From a bacterium (GTDB lineage: Bacteria > UBA8248), in contig JAJDYR010000005.1 of assembly GCA_022825065.1 (NCBI GenBank), positions 57,491 through 121,490 of the forward strand: DNA of 64,000 nt. Reading direction: 5' to 3'. Of the stretch, positions 1 to 9,041 are shown piece after piece (position 1 is the stretch's first letter; each line of letters begins with the position of its first letter). The notes beneath the pieces are model-generated. The model did not search any database. It was not told the DNA's origin and saw only the letters and a program-made list of their open reading frames with translations. A program made the translations under genes and the position numbers.

Positions 1-406
1 CATGGACATGGCGCTCAATGACGCAAGACTAGAGCCTGAGGATGTGGATTACATCAACGCGCATGGCACATCCACTGGTGCGGGAGATAGACTCGAAACG
101 ACAGCCATCAAAAGAACTTTTGGCGATCATGCCTACAATCTGAGTGTAAGTTCCACAAAATCTATGACCGGGCATCTTCTGGGTGCGGCGGGAGGCGTGG
201 AATCGGTTTTCACTATCTTGGCGCTTAAGAATCAGTGCATTCCACCTACGATCAATTTAGATACGCCGGATTCGGAATGCGACCTCGACTATGTGCCCAA
301 TTCTGCCCGGAAAGCGGACATCGACTGTGCCATCACAAACTCGTTCGGGTTCGGGGGAACCAACGCTTCGCTGTTATTCAAGAGAGCGGAAAACAACGCA
401 GCTTAA
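1..406 (+). CDS. fabF: 3-oxoacyl-ACP synthase II (FabF), 3' end only
   Basis: C-terminal part of a beta-ketoacyl-ACP synthase, the elongating condensing enzyme of type II fatty acid synthesis. The frame is open at the window edge, so the N-terminal half with the nucleophilic Cys lies upstream; the Met at position 2 is internal. The visible part has the first catalytic His in HGTSTGAGD, the catalytic Lys in STKSMTGH, the second His in the same motif followed by LLGAAGG, and the C-terminal NSFGFGGTN loop. It ends with TAA 58 bases before the proposed rnc start. Assignment to FabF rather than FabB is by motif style and by the fabF-rnc neighbourhood. Confidence 0.93.
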   Translation, partial: MDMALNDARLEPEDVDYINAHGTSTGAGDRLETTAIKRTFGDHAYNLSVSSTKSMTGHLLGAAGGVESVFTILALKNQCIPPTINLDTPDSECDLDYVPNSARKADIDCAITNSFGFGGTNASLLFKRAENNAA

Positions 407-464
407 AAAAAGAGGTTCTGCCAACGACAGAAACGGGAAACTCTCCGGTTTCGGCGCCAGGGGT

Positions 465-1148
465 GTGACCCTGGGTGAAATCGAAACCCAAGTCGGCTAT
501 TCGTTTTCGAATAAGGAACTTCTCGTTCGAGCCCTCACGCACCGTTCTTTTTCTCAAGAAAGTTCAACCCCCACTTCAGACAATGAACGACTTGAATTTT
601 TAGGTGATGCTGTTTTGCAACTCATCGTGACGGAAAAACTATGGAAAGATTTTCCGGCGGACGATGAGGGTGTGCTGACTCATATGCGTTCAGAACGGGT
701 GAATGGCCGCACTTTGGCGGGAGTTTTTAAGCGCCGTGGACTGGGAAACTTCATTCGTCTGGGCAAAGGGGAAGAAAAAACGGGCGGTCGGCAAAAACCT
801 TCCATCCAGGCGGGAGCAGTTGAGGCGTTGGTCGGCGCCATATATCTTGATGCCGGTTACGCCCGTTGTACACAATGGGCGCAATCATGGTTCTGGGCTG
901 CAGGTCTGAATGAAGGAGAAGTCCTGTCGCAGGATTTCAAAAGCCAGCTTCAGCGGTTGGCTCAAAAAAATGGCAACAAACCACCTGGTTATCGTCTGGT
1001 TCGGGAGAGTGGTCCTGAGCACGAAAAAAAATTCGAGGTTGAAGTTCGCCTCGGCCGTAAGGTTATGGGACGTGGGCAAGGCACGACCAAAAAAGCGGCT
1101 GAGCAGGTAGCGGCGAAAGAAGCCGTTTATAAGATCGGAGAAGCCTAG
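465..1148 (+). CDS. rnc: Ribonuclease III, with an atypical active-site residue
   Basis: Double-strand-specific endoribonuclease that processes rRNA precursors and structured mRNAs. The N-terminal RNase III domain carries the signature NERLEFLGDAVLQ; a C-terminal double-stranded RNA-binding domain covers roughly the last 70 residues (QDFKSQLQRLAQ through the KKAAEQVAAKEA helix). The open frame runs back to an ATG at 291 inside fabF, but homology begins at about GEIETQVGYSF, so GTG 465 is the most likely start (about 227 aa, a normal length); its ribosome binding site is weak. Odd point: the usual ILAD(x)xEA motif reads IQAGAVEA, so the Asp equivalent to E. coli Asp114, a Mg2+ ligand, is Gly. 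The other acidic residues of the signature are kept. Confidence 0.9.
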   Translation: MTLGEIETQVGYSFSNKELLVRALTHRSFSQESSTPTSDNERLEFLGDAVLQLIVTEKLWKDFPADDEGVLTHMRSERVNGRTLAGVFKRRGLGNFIRLGKGEEKTGGRQKPSIQAGAVEALVGAIYLDAGYARCTQWAQSWFWAAGLNEGEVLSQDFKSQLQRLAQKNGNKPPGYRLVRESGPEHEKKFEVEVRLGRKVMGRGQGTTKKAAEQVAAKEAVYKIGEA

Positions 1149-1286
1149 CGACAACGAGCTCTTGGAATGTAATATTTTGCTTTACGGATGCCGGGGAATT
1201 CTGGTAAGTTATTGATTCCTACCGCCCTGGTAGTGTCTTATACCGCCCCCTGAAAATGAAGTTCATCCGCCCGCCGAGGTGTTGAA

Positions 1287-4200
1287 TTGCGATTCCAACG
1301 CTTGGAGATGCAGGGGTTCAAGTCCTTCGTTGAAAAAACCGTGATTGAAATAGGCGAGGGTCTTACGGCTGTGGTCGGACCCAACGGATGCGGCAAGAGC
1401 AATGTGTGCGATGCCGTTCGTTGGGTTCTGGGCGAACAGGCTCCCAAAAATATGCGCTCGAAGAAGATGGAGGATGTTATCTTCAACGGCAGCGCCGAGC
1501 GCAAGCAACTCGGGATGTCCGAGGTCTCGCTCACCATTACTGATCTCAAAGGCGTGGTGACCTCTCCCGCATTCAAGGATTTTGACGAGGTAGTGGTTAC
1601 CCGCCGGTTGTACCGCTCCGGGGAGAGTGAATATCTCATCAATCGCAATCCTTGCCGCCTCAAAGACATCGTCGACTTGTTTCTGGATACCGGCGTTTCC
1701 CTCGATACTTTCTCCATCGTGGAACAGGGCAAGATAGAGACTCTCGTGAACGCGAGGCCACTGGACAGGCGGGTTCTGATTGAAGAAGCCGCCGGTATTA
1801 TGAAGTATAAGAGCAGGCGGAACGAGGCGTTGAGAAAGCTGGAACTGGCGCAGGCGAATCTGCTTCGTGTGGCTGACATCATGCGCGAGAAGGAATCCCG
1901 TCTCCGCTCTTTGCGCCGCCAGGCGAGGAAAGCAACTTTTCACAAGGAATACCGAACCGAAATTGCCGATCTTTCCCAAAGAATCATGACGCTCGACTAC
2001 CTCAAGCTTGTCGATGAACTTGTTCCCGCGGAAAAGGCGTATAACCGCATCAAAGAAACGGAACAAGCGGTATCCGCGAAATTATCTTCTCTAGATGCCG
2101 AAAGGGAAAACGGGCGTATTTTGATCACCGAGCGTTCGGAAGCATTAGCGGAATCCCGCCGCCGTGCAGTTGAAGTGGAAGGTTGCCTTCAGGGGCTGGA
2201 GAATCGGGTTGAGATGCTGGGCAGCCGTCTAAAGGAACTCGATACGGAAGATGAACGTCGCATGGAGGAGATCCAGGCTCTCGATGTTGAAACCACGACC
2301 TTGGAGAATGAGAGAATCGGGCTTGCTTCAACACTTGAGATGCTTACGGGGCAATCGAGTCTTGCGCGCCAGGAATATGACGTCGGCCTGGCTGAGTTAG
2401 CCGCCTATCGTGAGAACTTAAGAGAACACGAACGGGTTCTTGATGAGACCCGGAGCGCGCAAGAGGAAGAAAAAGAGCGTTTGAGCGCGACTCGTCAGCA
2501 AATCGCTTCCATCGAATCGCGACGTGAGGGACTGACCGAGTCCACTGCAAAGACTGGTGAAGAGCTTGAGGAGCTCAAGCGTCAGATCGAATTGACACAA
2601 ACCGACGCAGATGATGCGAAAAGCCGGCTGGAATCGCTGACAGCATCTGAAATCCGCGCAAAACAAGAACTTGAACAGGCGAGGTCTGAGTGCGCGAGAA
2701 CGTCCGAGTCTTTGAGCCGTCACGAAGAACTCGTGGCTGGAACGAGAGAGTCCTTGATGGAAGCGAAATCCGCTCTCTCGGCCCTGGAAGGTGTTTTGGG
2801 CTCCGACGAGAGCGGAATAGCGGATATGGAAGCGTTCCGATCTTGTGGCGCTCAAGTTCTGGCGTCTTTTTCCGATCTAATTCGCGTCGATCCGAAATTT
2901 GAAAAAGCCATTGAAACGGTCCTCGGCGATCAATTGATGGGCGTGGTTGTGGAGAGTCCGGGTGATGCGGTGGATGCGCTCCGCGCGCTGATGGGTTCGG
3001 AAATCGGGCGAGGTGTGGCTCTGCCCAAGGAAGTAGATGCTCAACCGGATGCCATCGTCCCGCTGGGGGAAGGTGTTCTCGGTGCGGCGGCGGATTTTGT
3101 TCGCTGCAAAGTGGATTATCGCCCTCTCATTCAATCGCTGCTCTGTAATGTTGTTGTGGTTGAGGACATCGATGCCGCGCAGGCGGCATGGTGCAATGGA
3201 TCCCAAGGCATCGTCTGTGTGACTTTGAAGGGTGAAATTATTCATGCAAATGGTGCGGCCGAAGGCGGTTTGGGTCGAAATGAAGGTTTTTTGGAGCGTT
3301 CAAGAAGATGTGAGGAGGTGCGCCTGAAAGCGGAGCAGCTGGAGGCGCAAGCTCTTGAATTGGAACCGATATCTGAAAAATTGAGTGAGCAACTCACGAA
3401 AGCGGAACAAAGGAACCGCCTTGCAGTTGAGGCGAGTCAACGGGCGGCGGTAATGCGCGTGGAGGCCGAAGGAATCCTCCGTTCGACGGAAGATAAACAC
3501 GAGGCATTGAAAAAACGGTTGGCCTCGCTTGAATCCACGCAAGAGGGGACGCGCACGGAGCAGATGCGCCTCGAAGAGACCCTCCGGGCGGCCAAGGATG
3601 AAAGTCTCCGCTCGGAAGAGGCGATTATGGAGATCACCTTGCGTGTCGAGGAGATCGAAAGAAAGGTCGGTGACGCCGGCGAGCGGTATTCAGAGATGGA
3701 GGTGCGTGTCACGGACAAAAGAATCGCCTTGACGGAAATAAATGGACAGGTGGCTGTTGGTCGGGCCGAAGTTCAGCGGCTGGAGAATGCGATATCCCAG
3801 AATTCAGCCCGCAAAATTCGAAGTGAAGAAGATCAGCTCGGGTCGAGCGATAAGAGAAAACGCTTTCAGGAAAACCTCGGGCAATGCAGAGAGGAAATTC
3901 TCACTTTTCAGGATGAGAAAGCCAGGGTGGAAGCCGAACAGACCGAGCGTGAGCGCGTTTTGCGTGAAGTGCAATCACGTGATGAGCAACTGGGTGATTC
4001 GATTCGCGAGATGAGAGAGAAGGCTTCACACCTGACCGGTGAGGTAAGTGAGGCGGCGGACCGGCGTACGAAGCTTCGTGTACAACGGGAATCCATGGTT
4101 GAATCCGCCAAAGTGGAGTGTCAAGTCAATCTTGAGGTAACTGCGGAGAGTCGGCGGGAAGAACTTCCCCAGTATCAGGAGATTGTGAATCGTCTGGAGA

Positions 4201-4871
4201 TGTTGCAGAAAAGACTTGACCGCATGGGAGAGGTGAATCCCCTTGCCGCACAGGAATACGATGAAATCAATCAGGAATATGTGTTTTTACAAGAACAACA
4301 GCAGGATTTGGAAAATTCCATCGCCGATCTGCACACGACGATCGAGAGACTGAACAAGACAACGAGATCCCGTTTCCTGGCGGCGTTCGAGGAGGTGGGT
4401 AGTGCATTCGCGGACATTTTTGGACGTCTTTTCCAGGGCGGTGAGGCGCGTATGTACCTGCTCGACCCGAATGACCCCCTGGAGACGGGGGTTGATATAG
4501 AAGTGAGGCCGCCGGGCAAGCGTCCTTCGAACATCATGCTCCTCTCCGCAGGGGAGAAGGCGCTTACCGCTATTTCCTTGTTGTTCGCGGTATTCAGCGT
4601 CAGGCCGAGTCCGTTTTGCATTCTCGACGAGGTGGACGCCACCCTCGATGACGCCAATGTCGGACGTTTTCGGGAAGTGATTGCCGAACTTGAGGATCGG
4701 AGCCAGTTCATCATTATCACGCATAATAAAAAGACCATGTCGTTCGCGAATCAGCTCTACGGCGTGACGCAAAGAGAAAAAGGAGTTTCGGAGATTGTCT
4801 CCGTAAAGCTGAATCGCGAGGAGACGAGAGTAAACGGGGTGGGAGAAGCGGTATTGGAATCGCAGGTGTAG
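1287..4871 (+). CDS. smc: Chromosome segregation ATPase SMC
   Basis: Structural maintenance of chromosomes protein, the ATPase core of the bacterial condensin that compacts and segregates the nucleoid with ScpA and ScpB. At 1194 residues it has normal full length. The Walker A motif GPNGCGKSN is at residues 31-39. Two long coiled-coil arms flank a hinge around residues 510-660, and the C-terminal head has the ABC signature LLSAGEKAL followed by Walker B FCILDEVDATLDD. The start is TTG 1287, with GAGG at 1276-1279 seven bases upstream; the next residues RFQRLEMQGFKSF are the usual SMC N-terminus. It precedes ftsY, with a hairpin between them. Neither scpA nor scpB is in the window. Confidence 0.97.
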   Translation: MRFQRLEMQGFKSFVEKTVIEIGEGLTAVVGPNGCGKSNVCDAVRWVLGEQAPKNMRSKKMEDVIFNGSAERKQLGMSEVSLTITDLKGVVTSPAFKDFDEVVVTRRLYRSGESEYLINRNPCRLKDIVDLFLDTGVSLDTFSIVEQGKIETLVNARPLDRRVLIEEAAGIMKYKSRRNEALRKLELAQANLLRVADIMREKESRLRSLRRQARKATFHKEYRTEIADLSQRIMTLDYLKLVDELVPAEKAYNRIKETEQAVSAKLSSLDAERENGRILITERSEALAESRRRAVEVEGCLQGLENRVEMLGSRLKELDTEDERRMEEIQALDVETTTLENERIGLASTLEMLTGQSSLARQEYDVGLAELAAYRENLREHERVLDETRSAQEEEKERLSATRQQIASIESRREGLTESTAKTGEELEELKRQIELTQTDADDAKSRLESLTASEIRAKQELEQARSECARTSESLSRHEELVAGTRESLMEAKSALSALEGVLGSDESGIADMEAFRSCGAQVLASFSDLIRVDPKFEKAIETVLGDQLMGVVVESPGDAVDALRALMGSEIGRGVALPKEVDAQPDAIVPLGEGVLGAAADFVRCKVDYRPLIQSLLCNVVVVEDIDAAQAAWCNGSQGIVCVTLKGEIIHANGAAEGGLGRNEGFLERSRRCEEVRLKAEQLEAQALELEPISEKLSEQLTKAEQRNRLAVEASQRAAVMRVEAEGILRSTEDKHEALKKRLASLESTQEGTRTEQMRLEETLRAAKDESLRSEEAIMEITLRVEEIERKVGDAGERYSEMEVRVTDKRIALTEINGQVAVGRAEVQRLENAISQNSARKIRSEEDQLGSSDKRKRFQENLGQCREEILTFQDEKARVEAEQTERERVLREVQSRDEQLGDSIREMREKASHLTGEVSEAADRRTKLRVQRESMVESAKVECQVNLEVTAESRREELPQYQEIVNRLEMLQKRLDRMGEVNPLAAQEYDEINQEYVFLQEQQQDLENSIADLHTTIERLNKTTRSRFLAAFEEVGSAFADIFGRLFQGGEARMYLLDPNDPLETGVDIEVRPPGKRPSNIMLLSAGEKALTAISLLFAVFSVRPSPFCILDEVDATLDDANVGRFREVIAELEDRSQFIIITHNKKTMSFANQLYGVTQREKGVSEIVSVKLNREETRVNGVGEAVLESQV

Positions 4872-4907
4872 CATCCCGAATTTTCTCGAGAGGCCATGTT
4901 GAAGATG

Positions 4908-4941
4908 ACCCCGGCGCACTGTCGCCGGGGTTGGTTTGTTT
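4908..4941 (+). terminator. Hairpin terminator between smc and ftsY
   Basis: A perfect 9-bp stem (ACCCCGGCG, 4908-4916, with CGCCGGGGT, 4923-4931) closes a 6-base loop and is followed by the T-rich TGGTTTGTTT. This fits a moderate Rho-independent terminator or attenuator after smc. Its position argues against the upstream TTG at 4936 as the ftsY start. Confidence 0.5.
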
Positions 4942-4965
4942 GGCGCAGGTTTGGGAAATATCAAA

Positions 4966-5922
4966 ATGTCTGATCCCGGCAGGGAAGAGAACCCAGAGAG
5001 AGATAGTGGCGCAATAGGCTGGTTCGGCAGATTGCGCCAGGGTCTCTCGAAGACGAGAGGGGGTTTTCTCGGCCAGGTGAAGGGTTTGATCGCGGGGCGC
5101 ATTGATGAGGATACGCTCGAGGAACTGGAAGAAGTTCTGTACATGGCGGATCTGGGGCCCCTTCTCGTTGAGTCGCTGCTGGAAAAGCTGAAAGCCGGAG
5201 AGGGCGCGGGTGCGGATGCGAAAGAACGCGTTCAGGAAATCATGCGCTCTTGCCTGGAAAACCCTGTATCTCCTGCTGCGTTCACGCCCCAGGATCCCCC
5301 TGCGGACGAGCCCAGAATCATTTTACTGGTGGGCGTCAACGGCGTGGGCAAGACGACGACGGCCGGCAAGCTCGCATCGCGCTACTCGGCCGAAAAACTC
5401 AAAGTCATGCTGGCGGCGGGGGATACGTTCCGGGCAGCGGCCGGTGAGCAACTGACAGTTTGGGCCGAGCGGAGCGGCAGCGAAATCATCCGCCATCAAG
5501 AAGGGGCGGATTCCTCCGCCGTGGTGTATGACGCCGTTCAGGCGGCGAAGGCGCGCGGCGCCGACGTATTGCTCGTGGATACGGCGGGACGCCTGCACAC
5601 GAAACACAATCTCATGGAGGAATTAAAGAAGCTCAGGCGCGTCACGCAGCGCCTCATCGATACCGCGCCCCATGAGGTGCTGCTCGTACTGGACGCGACG
5701 TCCGGGCAGAACGTCCTCTCCCAGGTGCGAGAATTCGGCCCGGCCCTGGGCGTAACGGGCCTCGTGCTCACCAAGCTCGACGGCACGGCCAAGGGCGGCG
5801 TGGCGCTCGGCGCCACTTATGAAAGCGGTATACCGATAAGGTACATCGGCGTGGGCGAGTCGGTGGAAGACCTCCTCGATTTCGACCCGGATGCGTTCAT
5901 CGAGGCCGTTTTCGGCGAATAG
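4966..5922 (+). CDS. ftsY: Signal recognition particle receptor FtsY
   Basis: GTPase that docks SRP-ribosome complexes at the inner membrane for co-translational insertion of membrane proteins. It has a short acidic/basic N-terminal region, a four-helix N domain (about residues 20-105) and an NG GTPase domain: P-loop GVNGVGKTTTAGK at residues 123-135, the DTFRAAAGEQL insertion-box element, DTAGRLHTK (G3), TKLDGTAKGG (G4 and the following motif) and the C-terminal GVGESVEDLLDFDP. The start is ATG 4966; a TTG at 4936 is in frame but lies in the terminator tail. At 318 aa it lacks the long acidic A domain of E. coli FtsY, as in many other phyla. Confidence 0.96.
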   Translation: MSDPGREENPERDSGAIGWFGRLRQGLSKTRGGFLGQVKGLIAGRIDEDTLEELEEVLYMADLGPLLVESLLEKLKAGEGAGADAKERVQEIMRSCLENPVSPAAFTPQDPPADEPRIILLVGVNGVGKTTTAGKLASRYSAEKLKVMLAAGDTFRAAAGEQLTVWAERSGSEIIRHQEGADSSAVVYDAVQAAKARGADVLLVDTAGRLHTKHNLMEELKKLRRVTQRLIDTAPHEVLLVLDATSGQNVLSQVREFGPALGVTGLVLTKLDGTAKGGVALGATYESGIPIRYIGVGESVEDLLDFDPDAFIEAVFGE

Positions 5923-6315
5923 TCTTTTCGCGGCTTTTCCTGAAAAAACATGATAACCCCATATATATCAATTACATAAATTTAATAAATTTATCGTTAT
6001 TTATCTGAATTTATCGAATTTTTCGGAAATTCGCCATTTTTGAAAAACGGACGGTCCATGGTATCGCAGGGCGATCCTGCCATGGGCCCGGGAAACCGCC
6101 GCGACGGCAAATGCGGGCAAACGCGCGCGTGAGAGTGTTCGGCGACGGGCCCGGCGCGTCCTGTGAGCGGGAGAGGCGGGAGCCCGCCTTCGATTCCGCC
6201 GTTTTCCGGAAGATCGGCGATGACGGCGTTCGCGCGCCGGAGACGGAATCCGGCTTAAGCCTGAAGCGTTCGCGATTGCGGCGAACAGGCCCTCCGAACC
6301 GAGGGCGTCCGCGTT
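5923..6315. other. 393-bp non-coding gap between convergent ftsY and mrcA
   Basis: No gene is visible. Two compositions meet here: an AT-rich block (about 5950-6050) with repeated AATTTATCG motifs, then a GC-rich block. The GC-rich part holds an imperfect hairpin (CCATGG arms around an inner CAGG/CCTG stem, about 6056-6088) and a GCAAATGCGGGCAAA motif near 6108. Related blocks recur near 63,530-63,770. Confidence 0.6.
5985..6130. repeat. Dispersed intergenic repeat, copy A
   Basis: It shares the AT-rich block TTATCTGAATTTATCGAA and a downstream CGGAAATTC with 63,652-63,677. It also shares GACGGCAAATGCG and a GCAGG-loop-CCTGC hairpin with 63,530-63,590, where that part is inverted. The flanks are not conserved, so this is a degraded, possibly mobile, non-coding repeat. 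Boundaries are approximate. Confidence 0.45.
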
Positions 6316-8538
6316 TTAACCGCCGTTCAGCATCGCCGGCAGGCGGGATTTCTGCGGGCAAGGCTCCGAGGGTTCCGTACCTTCCACGAATGCTTCCAGT
6401 ATCGGCTCACCCTCGCACCAGGCCGAGGGCAGTTGGCCGGAGCGCGAATCCACCTTCACCAGCGTGATGCCCGGCGGCGGCTCGGGATTCCGCACTTCCG
6501 ACTCCCTGCCTTCGAGCCAGCCTTTCATCGTTTCGATCCAGATGGGCAGGGCCGCGCTGCCGCCCGAGGCCCGGTAGCCCATGTGCCTGTTGTCGTCGCG
6601 GCCGACCCAGACCCCCAAAACGAGGTCTTCCGAGAAGCCGATGAACCAGGCGTCCCGGAATTCGTTCGTGGTCCCTGTTTTTCCGGCCAGGAAGGCGCCG
6701 ATCTCTTTGGCTTTTTTCCCGGTTCCGTTCGTGACGACGCCGCGCAGCAGCATTTTCGTCTGGTACGCCGTCTCGGGCGTGATGGCGAGGTGCGTCGTGG
6801 GAATGTTCTCCTCCAGTACCCGGTTTCTTCCGTCGGTGACCCTCGTGATCTCATAGGGCCGCGCATACACGCCCCGCGTCGCGAATGGGATGTAGGAAGC
6901 CGTGAACTGGTATGGCGACACCTCGATGGAGCCGAGCGCGAGCGAAAGATACGGGTTCATCTTCGAGCGGATGCCGAGCCGATGCGCGAAGGTGACGGCC
7001 TTTTGCGGCCCCATCTGGTCCAGCAGCTTGATGGTCGCCAGGTTGAGTGACTTCTCCAGGGTTCTTCTCATGGTGACGGGGCCATAGAACTTGTTGGTGT
7101 AGTTTCTGGGTTTCCAGTCCTTGAGCGTCCCCGGCATGCGGCGCACGAAGGGGGTATCCATGAGGATGTGCGCAGGCGTGTAGCCGAGGGAAAGGGCCGT
7201 CCCCATGATGATGGGCTTGAAAGCCGAACCCGGCTGGCGCCGCGCCTGCGTGGCCCGGTTGAACGGGAAACGGCGGAAGTTGGTTCCTCCCGTCAGGGCG
7301 CGAAGCGCTCCGGTTCTGGTATCGAACGCGATGACGGCGCCCTGCACGGTCTCCTGCCAATCCAGGAAGAGTTTTTTCGATGCGCGGTCCACCTTGATCA
7401 CGCGGCCCAGAAGCAAATCGCCTTCCCTGAGCCTTTTGGGGTCGATGCGTCCGGGAAGAAGCATCTCCGCTTCGTAGTCCCCGATGATTCCGCTCACCGT
7501 CTTCCCGGTGATGTCCAGAACGTGGAACTGGAACCTGTTCCCCAGACGCGGTGGCCTCTTGAGTTCCGTTCCGGGTTTCTTGAAGCCGCGCTTTGTGTTG
7601 ATTCTTTCCACCCCGCTGGTGAGCGCTTTGTGAGCGATTTTCTGCAGGCCGATATCAAGCGTCGTATGAATTTGCAGACCGCTTTTGTAAAGCGATTGCC
7701 CGAACCTGCGGCTGAGGCCGATGCGTGTTTTTTCGATGAAGTAGGCGGCTTCGGGTACGATATTCGCTACCCGGGGAACCAGTTGGAGCGGCTCTTCGCG
7801 AGCGGTTTTCTCCTGTTCCGCGGTTATGAACCCGGATGCCGACATTCTCTTGATGACCAGGTTGCGGCGCAGCAGCGCTTTGTCGGGATTGGTTTTGGGA
7901 TTGAATCGCGTCGGGGCTTTGGGCAGTGCTGCGAGCATGGCGGATTCGGCCAGGGTGAGCTGAGCGACCGTTTTCCCGAAATAGATCTGGGCCGCCGCCT
8001 CTACCCCGTACGCCCCGCTGCCGAGGTAGATTTGATTCATGTAGAATTCGAGTATTTCATCTTTCGTGAAGCGTCGTTCGATCTCCAGGGCCAGCAATGC
8101 TTCCCGGATTTTCCGCTTGAGTTTTCTCTCGGGCGTCAGGAAGAGGACTTTCGCCAGCTGCTGGGTAATGGTGCTGCCTCCCTGCACGAATTTGCCCGCA
8201 ATCATGTTCTTGACGAAAGCCCGGAAAATATCGGGATAGCTGACGCCCGGGTGATCGTAAAACCGGCTGTCTTCTATGGCCAGGAAAGCCTGCTGCAGCG
8301 TGGCGGGGATTTGTTTCAAGGGGATGGGTTTTCTTCTTTCCTGGTACAATTCCGCGAGCAGTTCACCGCCGCGGGCGTAAATGCGCGTGATGGTGTTGGG
8401 TTTGTAGTTGTGGAGACGCTCGAGTTCGGGAAAATCGTAAAAATACGTAAAGCTCGCGCCGATCCCCATTCCGCATAAAATGGCCAGGATGCCCAGTGTG
8501 AGAAGGGTCGTTTTTCCGCGTCCGGAACGGGGCAACAA
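6316..8538 (-). CDS. mrcA: Class A penicillin-binding protein 1A (transglycosylase/transpeptidase)
   Basis: Bifunctional peptidoglycan synthase, anchored by one N-terminal membrane helix (TLGILAILCGMGIGASFTY). The GT51 domain carries EDSRFYDHPGVSY, GGSTITQQLAK and RKLKRKIREA. The transpeptidase domain has SxxK in PGSAFKP, the SLN triad in KSLNLAT and KTGT in LAGKTGTTNEF. The best start is TTG at 8538-8536, with AAGAGG (8553-8548 on the minus strand) nine bases upstream, giving 740 aa. A longer form from TTG 8604 has no ribosome binding site. The start region lies inside a 110-bp sequence repeated at 9932-10041. It converges on ftsY. Confidence 0.94.
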   Translation of the reverse strand: MLPRSGRGKTTLLTLGILAILCGMGIGASFTYFYDFPELERLHNYKPNTITRIYARGGELLAELYQERRKPIPLKQIPATLQQAFLAIEDSRFYDHPGVSYPDIFRAFVKNMIAGKFVQGGSTITQQLAKVLFLTPERKLKRKIREALLALEIERRFTKDEILEFYMNQIYLGSGAYGVEAAAQIYFGKTVAQLTLAESAMLAALPKAPTRFNPKTNPDKALLRRNLVIKRMSASGFITAEQEKTAREEPLQLVPRVANIVPEAAYFIEKTRIGLSRRFGQSLYKSGLQIHTTLDIGLQKIAHKALTSGVERINTKRGFKKPGTELKRPPRLGNRFQFHVLDITGKTVSGIIGDYEAEMLLPGRIDPKRLREGDLLLGRVIKVDRASKKLFLDWQETVQGAVIAFDTRTGALRALTGGTNFRRFPFNRATQARRQPGSAFKPIIMGTALSLGYTPAHILMDTPFVRRMPGTLKDWKPRNYTNKFYGPVTMRRTLEKSLNLATIKLLDQMGPQKAVTFAHRLGIRSKMNPYLSLALGSIEVSPYQFTASYIPFATRGVYARPYEITRVTDGRNRVLEENIPTTHLAITPETAYQTKMLLRGVVTNGTGKKAKEIGAFLAGKTGTTNEFRDAWFIGFSEDLVLGVWVGRDDNRHMGYRASGGSAALPIWIETMKGWLEGRESEVRNPEPPPGITLVKVDSRSGQLPSAWCEGEPILEAFVEGTEPSEPCPQKSRLPAMLNGG

Positions 8539-8633
8539 CGGATTGATCCTCTTGGGAAAGGCGAATTTTCGAAGCGCCTCTCCGCAAATAGCGGAGATGG
8601 GCAATTATAAGTTTGCAGTGCCGTTTTCGCAAT
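8524..8633. repeat. 110-bp direct repeat, copy 1 (mrcA leader)
   Basis: It aligns without gaps to 9932-10041. The 51 bases 8524-8574 are identical in both copies and contain the mrcA ribosome binding site and TTG start. The remaining 59 bases are about two thirds identical and include a small CTCCGC/GCGGAG hairpin whose loop differs between copies. The copies bracket the low-GC small-gene insert. Confidence 0.85.
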
Positions 8634-8756
8634 GTAGTAACAGGGCAGGTGGCGTCTCACTTTGAATATGGTCTTCCAACGAGCGGTAGGATGCCGGCTC
8701 CAAACAGAGAGGAGTTGAAATCCAGGCCAAGTCAAAATTCGCTGCAAAGACGGCGA

Positions 8757-9041
8757 CTAGATTTTGTTGTTGTCCCTGAGATATTGTTCGTATTCATCTT
8801 GCTTCATGTCACAATCGACCAGCCTTAAAAAATGATTCATATTCAAATGGCATTGCCGAGCCATTTTACCCAGCAGGCGCGTTTGGACAGTTTGATTGCT
8901 GCCATGACTCAATCTTGTTTTGATGTTTGTTTTCTTGCCGTCCAGGGTCATGTAAATGAGGTAGACATGGTGTCTATCGACTTGTTGAAAACCTTTTCGG
9001 GATAGTTGACTTCTAATTGCCCTGCTTTCTCGTTGTGCCAT
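8757..9041 (-). CDS. Small HicA-like protein, possible toxin of a TA-like pair
   Basis: 94-residue basic protein, last gene of the three-gene cassette. Features resemble small HicA/YcfA-like RNA-binding proteins: an N-terminal helix (AIRSQLSRKGF), a basic strand with RHHVYLIYMTLDGKKTNIKT, a conserved-looking TRLSHGSNQT segment, then LLGKMARQCHL and a C-terminal acidic tail. The HicA assignment comes from this pattern and from remembered families of proteins with KKT..RTR.SHG, not from a search. The ATG at 9041 overlaps the stop of the preceding gene (TGATG), indicating translational coupling. Confidence 0.6.
   Translation of the reverse strand: MAQRESRAIRSQLSRKGFQQVDRHHVYLIYMTLDGKKTNIKTRLSHGSNQTVQTRLLGKMARQCHLNMNHFLRLVDCDMKQDEYEQYLRDNNKI

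Noticed and set aside
1149..1286. Possible tRNA or strong promoter before smc
   Set aside because: No cloverleaf; the best -35/-10 pair has a spacer of about 20 bases. Only a short CTACC/GGTAG dyad near 1220 is seen.
7168..8478. 436-codon plus-strand frame opposite mrcA
   Set aside because: Antisense to PBP1A, whose motifs are unmistakable.
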